From Pseudokineococcus lusitanus (GTDB lineage: Bacteria; Actinomycetota; Actinomycetes; Actinomycetales; Quadrisphaeraceae), in assembly GCF_003751265.1 (NCBI RefSeq), contig NZ_RJKN01000006.1, forward strand, positions 280,609-344,608: a stretch of DNA of 64,000 nucleotides, read 5' to 3'. Below the pieces are notes generated by a model. The model saw only the letters and a list, made by a program, of their open reading frames with translations, was not told where the DNA came from and searched no databases. The position numbers and the translations under genes were made by a program. Below are positions 7,402 to 16,126 of the stretch, piece after piece. Numbering within the stretch: position 1 is the first letter of the stretch; every line of letters starts with the position of its first letter.

Positions 7402-9348
7402 GTGGGACTGCAGGAGCCCGAGGAGGACCGCCCGCGCGACTGCGCCCCAGGGGCGGCCGACGACCACGACGCGTCCGGTGCTCCGTCCGGTGCTCCGTCC
7501 GGTGCACCGTCGGGTGTCCCGTCGGGTGCTCAGTCCGGTGCACCGTCCGGTGCCGCCCCCGAGACCTCGGTGTCGGCCGGGCCGGCCGACGTGCCGGTGA
7601 GCGACCTCCCCCTCGCCCGGCGGGCAGGTCGAGCGGTCCTGGACCAGCTCCGCGACGCCCACGCAGCCGCGGCGGCCCAGCACGCTGTGATGCTGGGTCT
7701 GGTGGCCGACCTCGTCGACGAGACGGCCGCCTCCCTGGGTGTGCCGGTCGGCGGGGACCCGGTCGAGACCGCCCGGTTCGGGCGCCTCGGCGGGGACCCC
7801 GCCGAGGCCGTCATCACCGAGATCGCCCTCGCCCTGCGGGTCGGGGTCGCGGGCGCGCGGCGGCTGGTCACCGACGCGCTCGCGCTCACGACCGTGCTCC
7901 CCGAGACCCGGGCCGCGCTGAGCGCGGGGACGGTCGGAGCGGGGCAGGCGCACGCGGTCGTCGCCGAGACCGCGGGCCTGACGTCCGAGCAGGCCCGCTG
8001 GGTCGACGCCGAGGTCGCCGACGACCTGCCCCGCCTGGACCCGCGCGGGATCACGCGGAAGGTCCGGGCGTTGGTCGCCCGGCTCGAGGTCGACGCGACC
8101 AACCGCCGCGTCCGGTACGAGACGTGCCGCCGCCGCGTCCTCGTCCAGCCGCTCGGCGACGGGGCCGCCGAGCTCGTCGCCACCGGACCCGTCGCCGACA
8201 TCACCGCCCTGTTCCACCGCCTCACCACGTGGGCGCGCACCCGCACCGGCCCGAACGCCGCCGCGGACCCGCACGCCGCGGTCGCCGCAGGCCTGGACCC
8301 GGTCACCACCGACACCACCGGTCTGCCCGACCAGCGCGGCGTGGACGCCCGCCGCTTCGACGCGTTGGTCGGCCTGGCCACCGACACCGGTGCCGGCCTG
8401 CGTGAGGACGGCCGTGCGCACGCCGGGCAGTGCCACGGCCCCCAGCTCAACGTCTCGCTCCCGACGCTGCTGGGCCTGGACGACGAGCAGGCGTGGCTCG
8501 CCGGCCACGGCGCCGTGCCCGCCGACGTCGCCCGCGAGCTCCTCGCCGCCGGCCACTCCTACCGCCGGATCCTCACCGACCCGTGGACCGGCACGGTCCT
8601 CGGCGTCGACGGACACCTCCACCACCTCCCGGCCACCACGACCCGCACGACGCCGAAGGCGCTCGACAGCACCTCGACCGGAGCCCTCGGTACGTTCCGC
8701 GCTGCTACCGACAGCGACCCGGCGACGACGCCAGGCGTCGGTGTCCCCGGGTGGGCCGGGCGTGGGCCCTCCCTCCCCGAGGACCGACCGCCGGGGCGGC
8801 CCCCGTGCCCGCTCGCGGGCCTGCCCACCGGCTACGTGCCCACCGCTGAGCAGTCCCGCTACGTCCGAGCCGCCCTGCCCGAGTGCACCCATCCCGGCTG
8901 CACCCAGCCGTCGGTGCGCTGCGACCTCGACCACCAGGTCCCTCACGGCGCCGGCGGACCCACCTGCGAGTGCAACCTGCGGCCCCGCTGCCGCAAGCAC
9001 CACCAGTGCCGCACCCACTACGGGTGGCAGGTCGAGGCCATCACGGACGACCCGGCCGACCCGTACGGCCTCGGCACCCGGTGGACCTCACCCCTCGGGC
9101 TGGTCCACGACGATCCCGCACCACCCTTCCTGCCCCGACCCGTCACCAGCCGCGACGCAGACGGCACACCCCTGCCCGCCGGCTGGGGCGACCGTGGCGA
9201 GCCCCTCGACTGCTCGTACCCGGCCGTCGACATGGCCTGGCCCGGCGCCCTCGCCCTCGAGGCCGCCGTCACCGCGACCATCCACCACCGACGACCGCCC
9301 CAGCCACCACCGCATCCGGTCGAGGACGACGACCCGCCGCCCTTCTGA
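7402..9348 (+). CDS. DUF222 / HNH endonuclease protein (13E12-repeat type), probably SOS-regulated
   Basis: A 648-residue protein: about 60 low-complexity residues containing a Gly-Ala-Pro-Ser repeat, a helical DUF222 region (about 65-400), a variable linker and a C-terminal HNH nuclease domain with paired Cys/His ligands (CTHPGCTQPSVRCDLDHQVPH near residues 495-515, then NLRPRCRKHHQ). The family is abundant in actinobacteria and includes the M. tuberculosis 13E12 repeats, some of which are LexA-controlled; its physiological role is unknown. The GTG at 7402 was chosen because GAGGGGG at 7387-7393 is 8 nt upstream; GTG 7393 would overlap that motif. The perfectly placed SOS box suggests induction by DNA damage. 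Confidence 0.9.
   Translation: MGLQEPEEDRPRDCAPGAADDHDASGAPSGAPSGAPSGVPSGAQSGAPSGAAPETSVSAGPADVPVSDLPLARRAGRAVLDQLRDAHAAAAAQHAVMLGLVADLVDETAASLGVPVGGDPVETARFGRLGGDPAEAVITEIALALRVGVAGARRLVTDALALTTVLPETRAALSAGTVGAGQAHAVVAETAGLTSEQARWVDAEVADDLPRLDPRGITRKVRALVARLEVDATNRRVRYETCRRRVLVQPLGDGAAELVATGPVADITALFHRLTTWARTRTGPNAAADPHAAVAAGLDPVTTDTTGLPDQRGVDARRFDALVGLATDTGAGLREDGRAHAGQCHGPQLNVSLPTLLGLDDEQAWLAGHGAVPADVARELLAAGHSYRRILTDPWTGTVLGVDGHLHHLPATTTRTTPKALDSTSTGALGTFRAATDSDPATTPGVGVPGWAGRGPSLPEDRPPGRPPCPLAGLPTGYVPTAEQSRYVRAALPECTHPGCTQPSVRCDLDHQVPHGAGGPTCECNLRPRCRKHHQCRTHYGWQVEAITDDPADPYGLGTRWTSPLGLVHDDPAPPFLPRPVTSRDADGTPLPAGWGDRGEPLDCSYPAVDMAWPGALALEAAVTATIHHRRPPQPPPHPVEDDDPPPF
7473..7556 (+). repeat. 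12-bp tandem repeat encoding Gly-Ala-Pro-Ser, seven copies
   Basis: Seven near-identical copies of GTCCGGTGCTCC in frame near the start of the HNH gene encode a GAPS-type repeat with Val and Gln variants. Because the unit is a multiple of three, copy number can change without a frameshift, giving a variable-length N-terminal linker. Confidence 0.85.
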
Positions 9349-9512
9349 CGGGGCCACGGCCACGGCCACGCCGGTGCTCGCTCCGGCGGTCGACCCGTCC
9401 CGTCGCCGCGACGGTCACCTCCGACCCAGTCCAACCCGACCCGACCCGCGCCGGGCGAGGGCGGCGGCGGCTCCGGGCAGCGCCCGGCGGGCACCTGCGC
9501 CACCATCGCGGC

Positions 9513-10517
9513 ATGCGAGCGGTGCAGGTACGGCGGACGGGTGGTCCAGAGGTCCTCGAGGTCGGGGAGGTCGAGGAGCCGGTCCCCGGGCCGGGGCAGG
9601 TGCTCGTCGAGGTGGACGCCGCGGGCGTCAACTACATCGACACGTACCTCCGCAGCGGGACCTACCCGATGCCCACGCCCTTCGGCGTCGGCCTCGAGGG
9701 CGCCGGCCGCGTCGTCGGCCTCGGCGAGGGCGTGGAGCCCGACGGCGACCTCCGCGAGGGCGCGCTCGTCGCGTGGAAGCAGGCGCCCGGCAGCTGCGCC
9801 GAGCGCGTCGTCGTCGACGCCGCCGAGGCGGTGCCCGTCCCGGACGGCGTGGACGCCGAGACGGCCGCCGCGCTCATGCTCCAGGGCCTCACCGCCCACT
9901 ACCTCGCGACGTCGACCTACCCGGTGGCGGAGGGCGACACGGTCGTCGTCCACGCCGGGGCGGGCGGCGTGGGCCTGCTGCTGACGCAGATGGTCGTCCG
10001 GCGCGGCGGTCGGGTGCTCGCGACGACGTCCACGCCCGAGAAGGCGGACCTGGCCAGGGGCGCCGGCGCCGCGGAGGTGCTCGGCTACGAGGGGTTCGCC
10101 GCCCGCGCCCGCGAGCTCACCGGCGGGGAGGGCGTGGCGGCCGTCTACGACGGCGTCGGCCGGGCCACCTTCGCCGAGGGGCTCGACGCCCTGCGCCCGC
10201 GCGGCGTCATGGTGCTGTTCGGCGGCGCGAGCGGGCCCGTCGAGCCGTTCGACCCGCAGGTCCTCAACGCCAAGGGCTCGCTGTACGTCACGCGCCCGTC
10301 GCTCGGCGCCTACACGCGGACGCGCGAGGAGCTGCTGCGCCGGACCGGCGACGTCCTCGCGTGGGCGGCCGCCGACGAGCTGTCCGTCCGCGTCGGCGGC
10401 CGGTACGCGCTCGAGGAGACCGCCCGCGCGCACGAGGACCTCGAGGGCCGCCGCACCACGGGCAAGCTGCTCGTCCTCCCCGGTGGTGCGGCCGAGGCCG
10501 AGCTCGGCCGCAGCTGA
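9513..10517 (+). CDS. Quinone oxidoreductase / zeta-crystallin-like NADPH-dependent reductase
   Basis: A 334-residue medium-chain dehydrogenase/reductase of the quinone-oxidoreductase branch, which lacks zinc ligands and reduces quinones with NADPH. Visible features: N-terminal MRAVQVRRTGGPEVLEVGEV, the GVNYIDTYLRSGTYP signature, a catalytic-fold region up to about residue 120, and the Rossmann motif HAGAGGVGLLLTQM (near residue 146). The ending LEGRRTTGKLLV is typical of QorA. The start is ATG 9513, which has CACCAT 6 nt before it and no Shine-Dalgarno motif. A strong hairpin follows directly, so the gene is monocistronic. Confidence 0.92.
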   Translation: MRAVQVRRTGGPEVLEVGEVEEPVPGPGQVLVEVDAAGVNYIDTYLRSGTYPMPTPFGVGLEGAGRVVGLGEGVEPDGDLREGALVAWKQAPGSCAERVVVDAAEAVPVPDGVDAETAAALMLQGLTAHYLATSTYPVAEGDTVVVHAGAGGVGLLLTQMVVRRGGRVLATTSTPEKADLARGAGAAEVLGYEGFAARARELTGGEGVAAVYDGVGRATFAEGLDALRPRGVMVLFGGASGPVEPFDPQVLNAKGSLYVTRPSLGAYTRTREELLRRTGDVLAWAAADELSVRVGGRYALEETARAHEDLEGRRTTGKLLVLPGGAAEAELGRS

Positions 10518-10523
10518 GCCGGA

Positions 10524-10554
10524 CCGGCGGGCCGCCCCGACGGCGGCCCGCCGG
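10524..10554 (+). terminator. GC-rich hairpin terminator after the quinone oxidoreductase
   Basis: A perfect 13-bp stem (10524-10536 with 10542-10554) encloses the 5-nt loop CCGAC, 6 nt after the stop codon. It has no T-tract, which is usual for terminators in very GC-rich actinobacteria. Confidence 0.8.
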
Positions 10555-10620
10555 CCGTCCACCGACGACCCGTCGGCGCCGGGACCTCAGGCCGGACCCC
10601 CGATCGGCCGATCAGGGGAC

Positions 10621-12009
10621 GTGAGCCCTCGCCCCGTCGCCCCGCCCCGCCGTCGCGCCCCCCGTCCGGCCGTGGGCCGGGCCGGCCGCACGGGGGCCGC
10701 CGCCGCGCTGCTCGTCGGCGGCCTGCTGCTGCCCGTCGTGGCCGCGCCGTCCGCGCTCGCCGCGGGGGACGCCGCCGCCGCCGTGGCCGCCGTGCTGCCG
10801 GACGCGCTCGCCGACGAGCTCTCGGCGCGGCAGACCGCGCAGCTCGCCGGGGCCCTCGTCGACGACGCCGGGACGGCCGACGCGGTGGCCACCCCGGGCG
10901 CGGGCGTGCAGCACGTCGAGGTCGCCGTGACGACCGACGACGGCGGGCTGGAGGTCGCCGCCGTCGCCGTCGAGGCGCCGCGGGCGGGGGCCGTCGTCGA
11001 CCTCCTCGGCGGGCTGCCGTCGGTCGAGGCCGCGGGCGTGGCGCAGCGGCTGGACGTGGGCGACCCCGTCCCCGTCGGGGCGACGTCCGTGGCCCCCGGT
11101 CGCGCCGGCGACCCCTACGTCGGCGAGCAGTGGGCCCTCCCCGCGCTGGACGCGGACCGGCTGCGGGCGTCGCGGATCGCGGTGCCGGTCGTCGCGGTCG
11201 TCGACTCCGGCGTCGACGCCGGCCACCCGGACCTCGCCGGGAGCGTCCGGCGCGGGTACGACGCGCTGACGAGGCAGCCCGGCGGCACGACCGACAAGCA
11301 CGGCCACGGCACGCACGTCGCGGGCGTCGTCGCGGCGACCATCGGCAACGGCGTGGGCGTCGCGGGCCTCGTCCGCGCGGACGTCCTCCCCGTCCGGGTG
11401 CTGAGCTCCGCGGGCGTCGGCGACACGACGAGGGCCGCCGACGGCGTCGTCTGGGCCACCGACCACGGCGCCGACGTCATCAACATGTCGCTGGGCGGCC
11501 CGGAGTCCTCCGACGTCCTCGCACGGGCCGTCCGGTACGCGATCGAGCACGGCGTCGTCGTCATCGCGGCCATGGGCAACGAGGGCGCCGAGGGGTCCCC
11601 GACGAGCTACCCCGCCGCGTACCCGGGCGTCGTGGCCGTCGCCGCGGTGGACCGGCGCCGCGCCACGGCCCCCTTCTCCTCGCGCGGGGCGCACGCCGAC
11701 ATCGCCGCCCCCGGCGTGGGCATCCTCTCGACCTACAAGGGCGGCACCTACGCCTACCTCGACGGGACGTCGATGGCGGCGCCGTACGTCGCCGCCTCCG
11801 CCGCGGTCCTCGCCGCGACCGTGCCCTCGGCCTCCCCGGCCGCCGTCCAGCGCGCGCTGCTCGAGACCGCCGTCGACCTCGGCCCGCGGGGCCGCGACGT
11901 CGCCACGGGTTACGGCCTCGTCGACCCGACCGCCGCCCTTCTCCGGCTCCGGGACGGCGGCCCGCCTCGGCAGTGCCTCGCGGGGGTGCGGCCGACCGAG
12001 GTCGGCTGA
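10621..12009 (+). CDS. Secreted subtilisin-like serine protease (peptidase S8)
   Basis: A 462-residue exported protease. A twin-Arg-rich but Sec-like signal peptide (positive stretch, then AAAALLVGGLLLPVVAAPSALAAG, cleavage near residue 46) is followed by a propeptide and the S8 domain. The catalytic triad is complete: D195 in VVDSGVDAGHPDL, H229 in HGHGTHVAG and S384 in GTSMAAPYVA, with the oxyanion Asn in AMGNEG. No C-terminal membrane anchor is visible, so the mature enzyme is probably released. The GTG start follows AGGGGA by a few bases. The last 24 codons are repeated outside the gene at 12190-12275, so the present C-terminus may be a product of duplication. Confidence 0.94.
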   Translation: MSPRPVAPPRRRAPRPAVGRAGRTGAAAALLVGGLLLPVVAAPSALAAGDAAAAVAAVLPDALADELSARQTAQLAGALVDDAGTADAVATPGAGVQHVEVAVTTDDGGLEVAAVAVEAPRAGAVVDLLGGLPSVEAAGVAQRLDVGDPVPVGATSVAPGRAGDPYVGEQWALPALDADRLRASRIAVPVVAVVDSGVDAGHPDLAGSVRRGYDALTRQPGGTTDKHGHGTHVAGVVAATIGNGVGVAGLVRADVLPVRVLSSAGVGDTTRAADGVVWATDHGADVINMSLGGPESSDVLARAVRYAIEHGVVVIAAMGNEGAEGSPTSYPAAYPGVVAVAAVDRRRATAPFSSRGAHADIAAPGVGILSTYKGGTYAYLDGTSMAAPYVAASAAVLAATVPSASPAAVQRALLETAVDLGPRGRDVATGYGLVDPTAALLRLRDGGPPRQCLAGVRPTEVG

Positions 12010-12015
12010 CCCGGA

Positions 12016-12038
12016 GGGCCGACCCGGGGGGTCGGCCC
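12016..12038 (+). terminator. Hairpin terminator after the subtilase
   Basis: A perfect 9-bp stem (GGGCCGACC at 12016-12024 with 12030-12038) with loop CGGGG begins 7 nt after the stop codon. Confidence 0.65.
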
Positions 12039-12055
12039 GCCCGGGGCCCTGACGA

Positions 12056-12190
12056 CGTCGGCCGGGCTCCGTCGGCCGGGCTCCGTCGGCCGGGCTCCGT
12101 CGGCCGGGCTCCGTCGGCCGGGCTCCGTCGGCCGGGCTCCGTCGGCCGGGCTCCGTCGCCCGGGCTCCCTCGCCCGGGCTCCGTCAGCCG
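12056..12190. repeat. 14-bp tandem repeat CGTCGGCCGGGCTC, nine copies plus a partial
   Basis: Seven identical units (12056-12153) are followed by two variants (12154-12181) and a partial copy. The array sits exactly between the end of the subtilase gene and a second copy of that gene end. It is not a multiple of three and no convincing gene crosses it. The unit contains the palindrome GGCC but has no overall symmetry. The gene-free interval 12010-12651 holds only this array, the duplicated segment and the 8-bp array. Confidence 0.9.
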
Positions 12191-12275
12191 ACCGCCGCCC
12201 TGTCCCGGCTCCGGGCCGGCGGCCCGCCGCGGCCGTGGCTCGCGGGGGTGCGGCCGACCGGGGTCGGCCGACCCG
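12190..12275 (+). pseudogene. Duplicated 3' end of the subtilase gene (about 86 bp, roughly 90% identical)
   Basis: Bases 12190-12275 align without gaps to 11928-12013, which covers the last 26 codons, stop and 4 bases of the subtilase gene; I count about nine differences. In the copy, the codon matching the stop is changed (TGA to CGA), and the frame runs on for about 35 further codons. There is no start codon or protease domain, so this is a stranded fragment. The order gene end, 14-bp array, gene-end copy suggests a tandem duplication whose junction later expanded, or a shortened ancestral C-terminus. Confidence 0.8.
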
Positions 12276-12498
12276 CGGGGGCGTCTCGTCGGCCCTGCGG
12301 GGAGGTGGGAGTCCGCCGTACGACAGGAGATGCCCCGCGCCGGCGGCGGCGTCGGGCTCCCGACCTGCGGTGACGTGCCGTGACTGCGACCGACGCCTGC
12401 AGCCCGGAGACCTCCGCAGGACCGCAGGACCGGCCGGCCGCCCCGAGCCCGCGGAGGCCTCCGACCAGCGGCGACGCCCCCTTGGGGCGCCGTTGCTC

Positions 12499-12554
12499 CT
12501 CGCGACCTCGCGACCTCGCGACCTCGCGACCTCGCGACCTCGCGACCTCGCGAC
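12499..12554. repeat. 8-bp tandem repeat CTCGCGAC, seven perfect copies
   Basis: Seven exact units over 56 bp, each containing the palindrome TCGCGA. The period is not a multiple of three, and the short frames that cross it encode Arg-rich low complexity on both strands, so I treat it as non-coding. It lies just beyond the 3' end of the minus-strand diguanylate cyclase gene and has the features of a length-variable microsatellite. Confidence 0.9.
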
Positions 12555-12651
12555 CTAGCGGCCCCGCGGCGGCCCGGTCGTGCCGCCCGAGGGACCCGCT
12601 CGACGTAGGCACCCCGCGGCGCCCGGCCGGAGCGGCAGGTGCGGAGGGCTC

Positions 12652-14694
12652 TCAGCGCGCGAGCACGTCCCCGTGCAGGACCACCCGACCGCGCCCGGCG
12701 CGCTTGGCGGCGTACATGGCGAGGTCGGCGTCGTGGAGCAGGCCCGCGCTGCCGAGGCCGGGGGCGCCCGTGCGGCCGCCGACGCTCGCGCTGACGGAGA
12801 AGACGCCCGAGTCGAGGATGACCGGCACCTCGAGCGCCGCGACGAGCCGGCGGCCCAGGGCCGAGAGCGCGGCGGGGGAGGCCCCGTCCGGGGTGGGGAC
12901 GAGGACGGCGAACTCGTCGCCGCCCACCCTGGCCACGAGGGCGTCGGGCCCGGCGGTCACGACGAGGCGCCGGGCGACGTGGCGCAGCAGCTCGTCGCCG
13001 GCGGCGTGCCCGGCGCTGTCGTTGACCGGCTTGAAGCCGTCGAGGTCGAGGAAGAGCAGGCCGGCGCGGCCGGCGGCGGCGTCGGCGCGGCGGACGAGCA
13101 GCTCGCGGCGCGGCAGGTCGGTCAGCGGGTCGTGGCTGGCGCGGTGGCGCAGCGCGCGCTCGAGGCGGCGCTCGGCCGTCACGTCCTCGACGACGACGAG
13201 GAGGTACGGCGCACGTCCCTCCGGGTGCACGCGGGAGGCGCCCAGCCGGCCGCGGCGCTCGCCGTCGCCCACGACCGCGTGCTCGCAGCGCGGGGCGGCC
13301 GCGCCGCGGGCCCGGGGTGCCCCGCCGCCGAGCGCGCACGGCCCGTCGCCCTCGTGCGGGCCGACGAGCTCGTCGAGGCGGCGGCCGGCCAGGGAGCGCG
13401 CGGGCCGCCCGACGAGGGCCGCGAGGGCGGCGTTCGCCTCGGTGACGACGCCGGCCCGCCCGCCCTCGAGGCCGACGACGGCCATGCCGGTCGGGGCGGT
13501 GGCGAAGGAGAGGCGGAGGAGGTCGGCGCGCTCGTCGGCGGCGCGGCGGGTGCGGTCGAGGTGGCCGAGCAGGTCGTCGCGCTGGTGGCGGTAGAGCGAC
13601 AGCGCGAGGCAGACGACGGCGAGGACCGCGGCGAAGGCGTGCGCGACGAGCGGGCCCGCCTCGCCGAGCCCCGCGACCGGGCCGCGGTCGGCCACGGCGC
13701 AGGCCGTGACGACGAGGCCGACGACGACGACGTGCAGCGCCGTCGTGGCGGTGGAGGCGCGCAGCGCCACCCACACGGACAGCGGCAGCGCCGCGAAGGC
13801 CAGCGGCGCGCCCTGCAGCACGCCCCACAGCAGGACGTGGACGGACGTGGCGGCGACGACGAGCAGCGCCACCTCGAGGGGGTGGGCCACCGGGCCGTGC
13901 GCGGCGCCGTCGACCCCGGCGGGGGCGTCGCCCGGCGCGCGCCGGACGAGGACGCGGCGACGCACGCCGGCGCCGGGGGCCGTGACGACGAGTGCGGCGC
14001 CGACGACGGCGAGGACGCAGGAGGACGTCCGCAGGGCCCAGGCGCCGGCGTCGAGGAGGTCGGGCGCCCCGCCGCCCGCGAGGAGGAGGGCGCCCGGGAG
14101 CAGGGAGCCGGCGGACCCGACGGCGGCCGCGGCGACGAGGACGGCGAGGTCCGGCGGCGTGGCGAGCGGGTGGCGCGTCCGGGTGCGGCGGACGGCGCGG
14201 CCGCGGCGGGCGTCGACGGCCCGGCCGAGCACGCGGTGCGACTCCGCCGTCAGGAGGCCGCAGCCGGCCACGGCGACGCCGGCGAGCAGCGCGGTGACGG
14301 GCCCGCCGCCGGTGAGGAGTCCCGGGACGGCGACGGCGAGGGCGACCCGGGCCGCCGTGCGGACGGCCGCGGACCGGTCGCCGACCACCCCGGCCCAGCG
14401 GCACCACAGGACGGCGAGGGCCGCGAGGGGCCCGGCCGCGGCCGTCGCCCAGTCGGCCCCCACGCCGGCCCGGGCGCCGACGACGACGAGCGCGCAGAGC
14501 ACGACGCCGACGAGGTGCACCGAGCGCCGGTCGCCCCGGGCCCCGGCGCGCGCGGCGGGGGCCGCGCCGGCCCGCGCGGGGGCCGGCCGCGCTCCCGACG
14601 GCGTCCGGCGCGGGGCCGGCACGACGGGGAGCGGCGTCGTCGGGAGGGGGCGGAGGCCGGCCGGCTGCTCGGCGGCGTGGTGCAGGGGGCTCAC
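12652..14694 (-). CDS. Membrane diguanylate cyclase (multi-TM sensor, PAS, GGDEF)
   Basis: A 680-residue predicted c-di-GMP synthase. About 45 Pro/Ala/Arg-rich residues precede roughly eight to ten hydrophobic helices (about 60-385, a MASE-like sensor), then a PAS-like domain (about 400-500: LSFATAPTGMAVVG) and a GGDEF domain (about 515-670) with DPLTDLPRRELL, LDLDGFKPVND and an intact VGGDEF. The RxxD product-inhibition site is absent (AGPD at that place). The GTG at 14694 has no Shine-Dalgarno motif; GATGGT lies 6 nt before it on the minus strand, the leaderless pattern. A strong hairpin separates it from the upstream gal genes. Confidence 0.92.
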   Translation of the reverse strand: MSPLHHAAEQPAGLRPLPTTPLPVVPAPRRTPSGARPAPARAGAAPAARAGARGDRRSVHLVGVVLCALVVVGARAGVGADWATAAAGPLAALAVLWCRWAGVVGDRSAAVRTAARVALAVAVPGLLTGGGPVTALLAGVAVAGCGLLTAESHRVLGRAVDARRGRAVRRTRTRHPLATPPDLAVLVAAAAVGSAGSLLPGALLLAGGGAPDLLDAGAWALRTSSCVLAVVGAALVVTAPGAGVRRRVLVRRAPGDAPAGVDGAAHGPVAHPLEVALLVVAATSVHVLLWGVLQGAPLAFAALPLSVWVALRASTATTALHVVVVGLVVTACAVADRGPVAGLGEAGPLVAHAFAAVLAVVCLALSLYRHQRDDLLGHLDRTRRAADERADLLRLSFATAPTGMAVVGLEGGRAGVVTEANAALAALVGRPARSLAGRRLDELVGPHEGDGPCALGGGAPRARGAAAPRCEHAVVGDGERRGRLGASRVHPEGRAPYLLVVVEDVTAERRLERALRHRASHDPLTDLPRRELLVRRADAAAGRAGLLFLDLDGFKPVNDSAGHAAGDELLRHVARRLVVTAGPDALVARVGGDEFAVLVPTPDGASPAALSALGRRLVAALEVPVILDSGVFSVSASVGGRTGAPGLGSAGLLHDADLAMYAAKRAGRGRVVLHGDVLAR

Positions 14695-14761
14695 GGGGCG
14701 ACCATCGGCAGGTCGGGCGCGCGGCTTGAGCGGCGACCTCGACGACGACCCGGCCGCCCCG

Positions 14762-14798
14762 CCGGACCACCCGCCGGGAGGTGCGGCGGGTGGTCCGG
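14762..14798 (-). terminator. Hairpin terminator after galK
   Basis: A perfect 15-bp stem (14762-14776 with 14784-14798) with a 7-nt loop lies about 45 bp downstream of the galK stop on the minus strand and upstream of the cyclase gene, insulating the two. Confidence 0.8.
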
Positions 14799-14842
14799 TC
14801 GGGCGGCGTCCGGGTCCCGGGCCGGCGCGGGCCGGGCGCGTC

Positions 14843-16126
14843 TCAGGCCAGGCGCTCGGCGCCCCCGGCCGCGACCGCGCGCACCGAGGTGGGCCGCGGG
14901 TGGCCCGCCGCGAGCGACGCCGCGACGACGGCGGCCGCCACGGCCTCCTCGTCCGCGGTCCGGACGAGCGCCAGCGCCGAGCCGCCGAAGCCGCCGCCCG
15001 TCATCCGCGCCCCGAGCGCGCCGGCCTCCCGGGCGGCGGCGGTGACGACGTCGAGCTCGGGGGAGGACACCTCGTGGTCGGCGGCCAGGGAGGCGTGGGA
15101 GGCGTCGAGCAGCGGGCCGACGTCGGCCGGCCGGTCGGCGCGCAGGAGCGCGACGGCGTCCGCCACGCGCTGCTGCTCCGTGAGGACGTGCCGCGCCCGG
15201 CGGGCGACGACGTCGTCGGCGCCCGCGGCGGCGAGCCGGTCGAGCACCTCCCCGACGGACGACCCCTCGGCGGCCCGGGCCAGGTGCGGGACGTCGAGCA
15301 GCCGGGCCGCCTCCGCGCACGCCGCGCGGCGGGCGGCGTACTGGCCGTCCACGAGCCGGTGCGGGGCGTGGGTGTCGACGACGAGGACCGCCAGGCCGTG
15401 CTCGGCGAGCGCGAACGGCACGTGCTCCACCGACCCGTCCGAGGAGTCGAGGAGGAGCAGGTGCCCGTCGCGGCAGCGCAGGGAGGCCTGCTGGTCCATG
15501 CCGCCCGTCGCCGAGCCGGCCACCTCGTTCTCCGCGCGGACGGCCGCGCCGACGAGCAGGCGGCGCAGGGCGTCGCCCTCGGGCGTCGTCGGGTCGGCGG
15601 CCGGCCCGTCGGCGTGGCCGGTGAGCGTCGCGAGCGCGAGCGCCGTCGAGCACGTCAGCGCCGCGGAGCTCGACAGCCCCGCGCCGACGGGGACGTCGGA
15701 CGTGACGGCGAGGTCGGCGCCGCCCACGGCCCACCCCGGGCCGTCCGCCTGCGAAAGCGCCCAGAGGACGCCGACGGGGTAGGCCGCCCAGCCCTCGACG
15801 GAGCCCGCGCCGCCGTCGCTGCCGGGGCGGACGTCGGCGAGGTCGCCCTCCCACACCTCGTCGGGCGCCCACGCCGAGACGACGCGGACCCGCCCGTCCT
15901 CCCGCGGCCGCGCCGCGAGGAGGGTGCGCTGCGGCAGCGCGAAGGGCATCGACCGGCCTCCGGCGTAGTCCACGTGCTCGCCGATGAGGTTCACCCGCCC
16001 CGGCGCCGCCCAGACGCCGGCCGGGTCTCCGCCGTGCGCACGGGCGAAGACCTCGGCGACCTCGCCCACGGCGCCCTCCTCGGCGCCCGTCCCGGCGCCC
16101 GTCCCGGCGCTCGACCGGGCGCTCAC
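14843..16126 (-). CDS. galK: Galactokinase GalK
   Basis: Phosphorylates galactose to galactose-1-phosphate in the Leloir pathway. The 427-residue protein carries the galactokinase signature GRVNLIGEHVDYAGG (near residue 40), the GHMP ATP-binding motif VPVGAGLSSSAAL (near 150) with GGMDQQASL (near 200), and the C-terminal MTGGGFGGSALAL motif (near 385). About 15 extra N-terminal residues contain a Gly-Thr repeat. The GTG at 16126 overlaps the galT stop codon by 4 nt, so galT and galK are coupled. No galE is visible in the window; the epimerase must be elsewhere. Confidence 0.97.
   Translation of the reverse strand: MSARSSAGTGAGTGAEEGAVGEVAEVFARAHGGDPAGVWAAPGRVNLIGEHVDYAGGRSMPFALPQRTLLAARPREDGRVRVVSAWAPDEVWEGDLADVRPGSDGGAGSVEGWAAYPVGVLWALSQADGPGWAVGGADLAVTSDVPVGAGLSSSAALTCSTALALATLTGHADGPAADPTTPEGDALRRLLVGAAVRAENEVAGSATGGMDQQASLRCRDGHLLLLDSSDGSVEHVPFALAEHGLAVLVVDTHAPHRLVDGQYAARRAACAEAARLLDVPHLARAAEGSSVGEVLDRLAAAGADDVVARRARHVLTEQQRVADAVALLRADRPADVGPLLDASHASLAADHEVSSPELDVVTAAAREAGALGARMTGGGFGGSALALVRTADEEAVAAAVVAASLAAGHPRPTSVRAVAAGGAERLA

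Noticed and set aside
12056..12554. CRISPR array or transposon ends in the repeat-rich gap
   Set aside because: The repeats are directly tandem without spacers, there are no cas or transposase genes, and no terminal inverted repeats or target-site duplications were seen.
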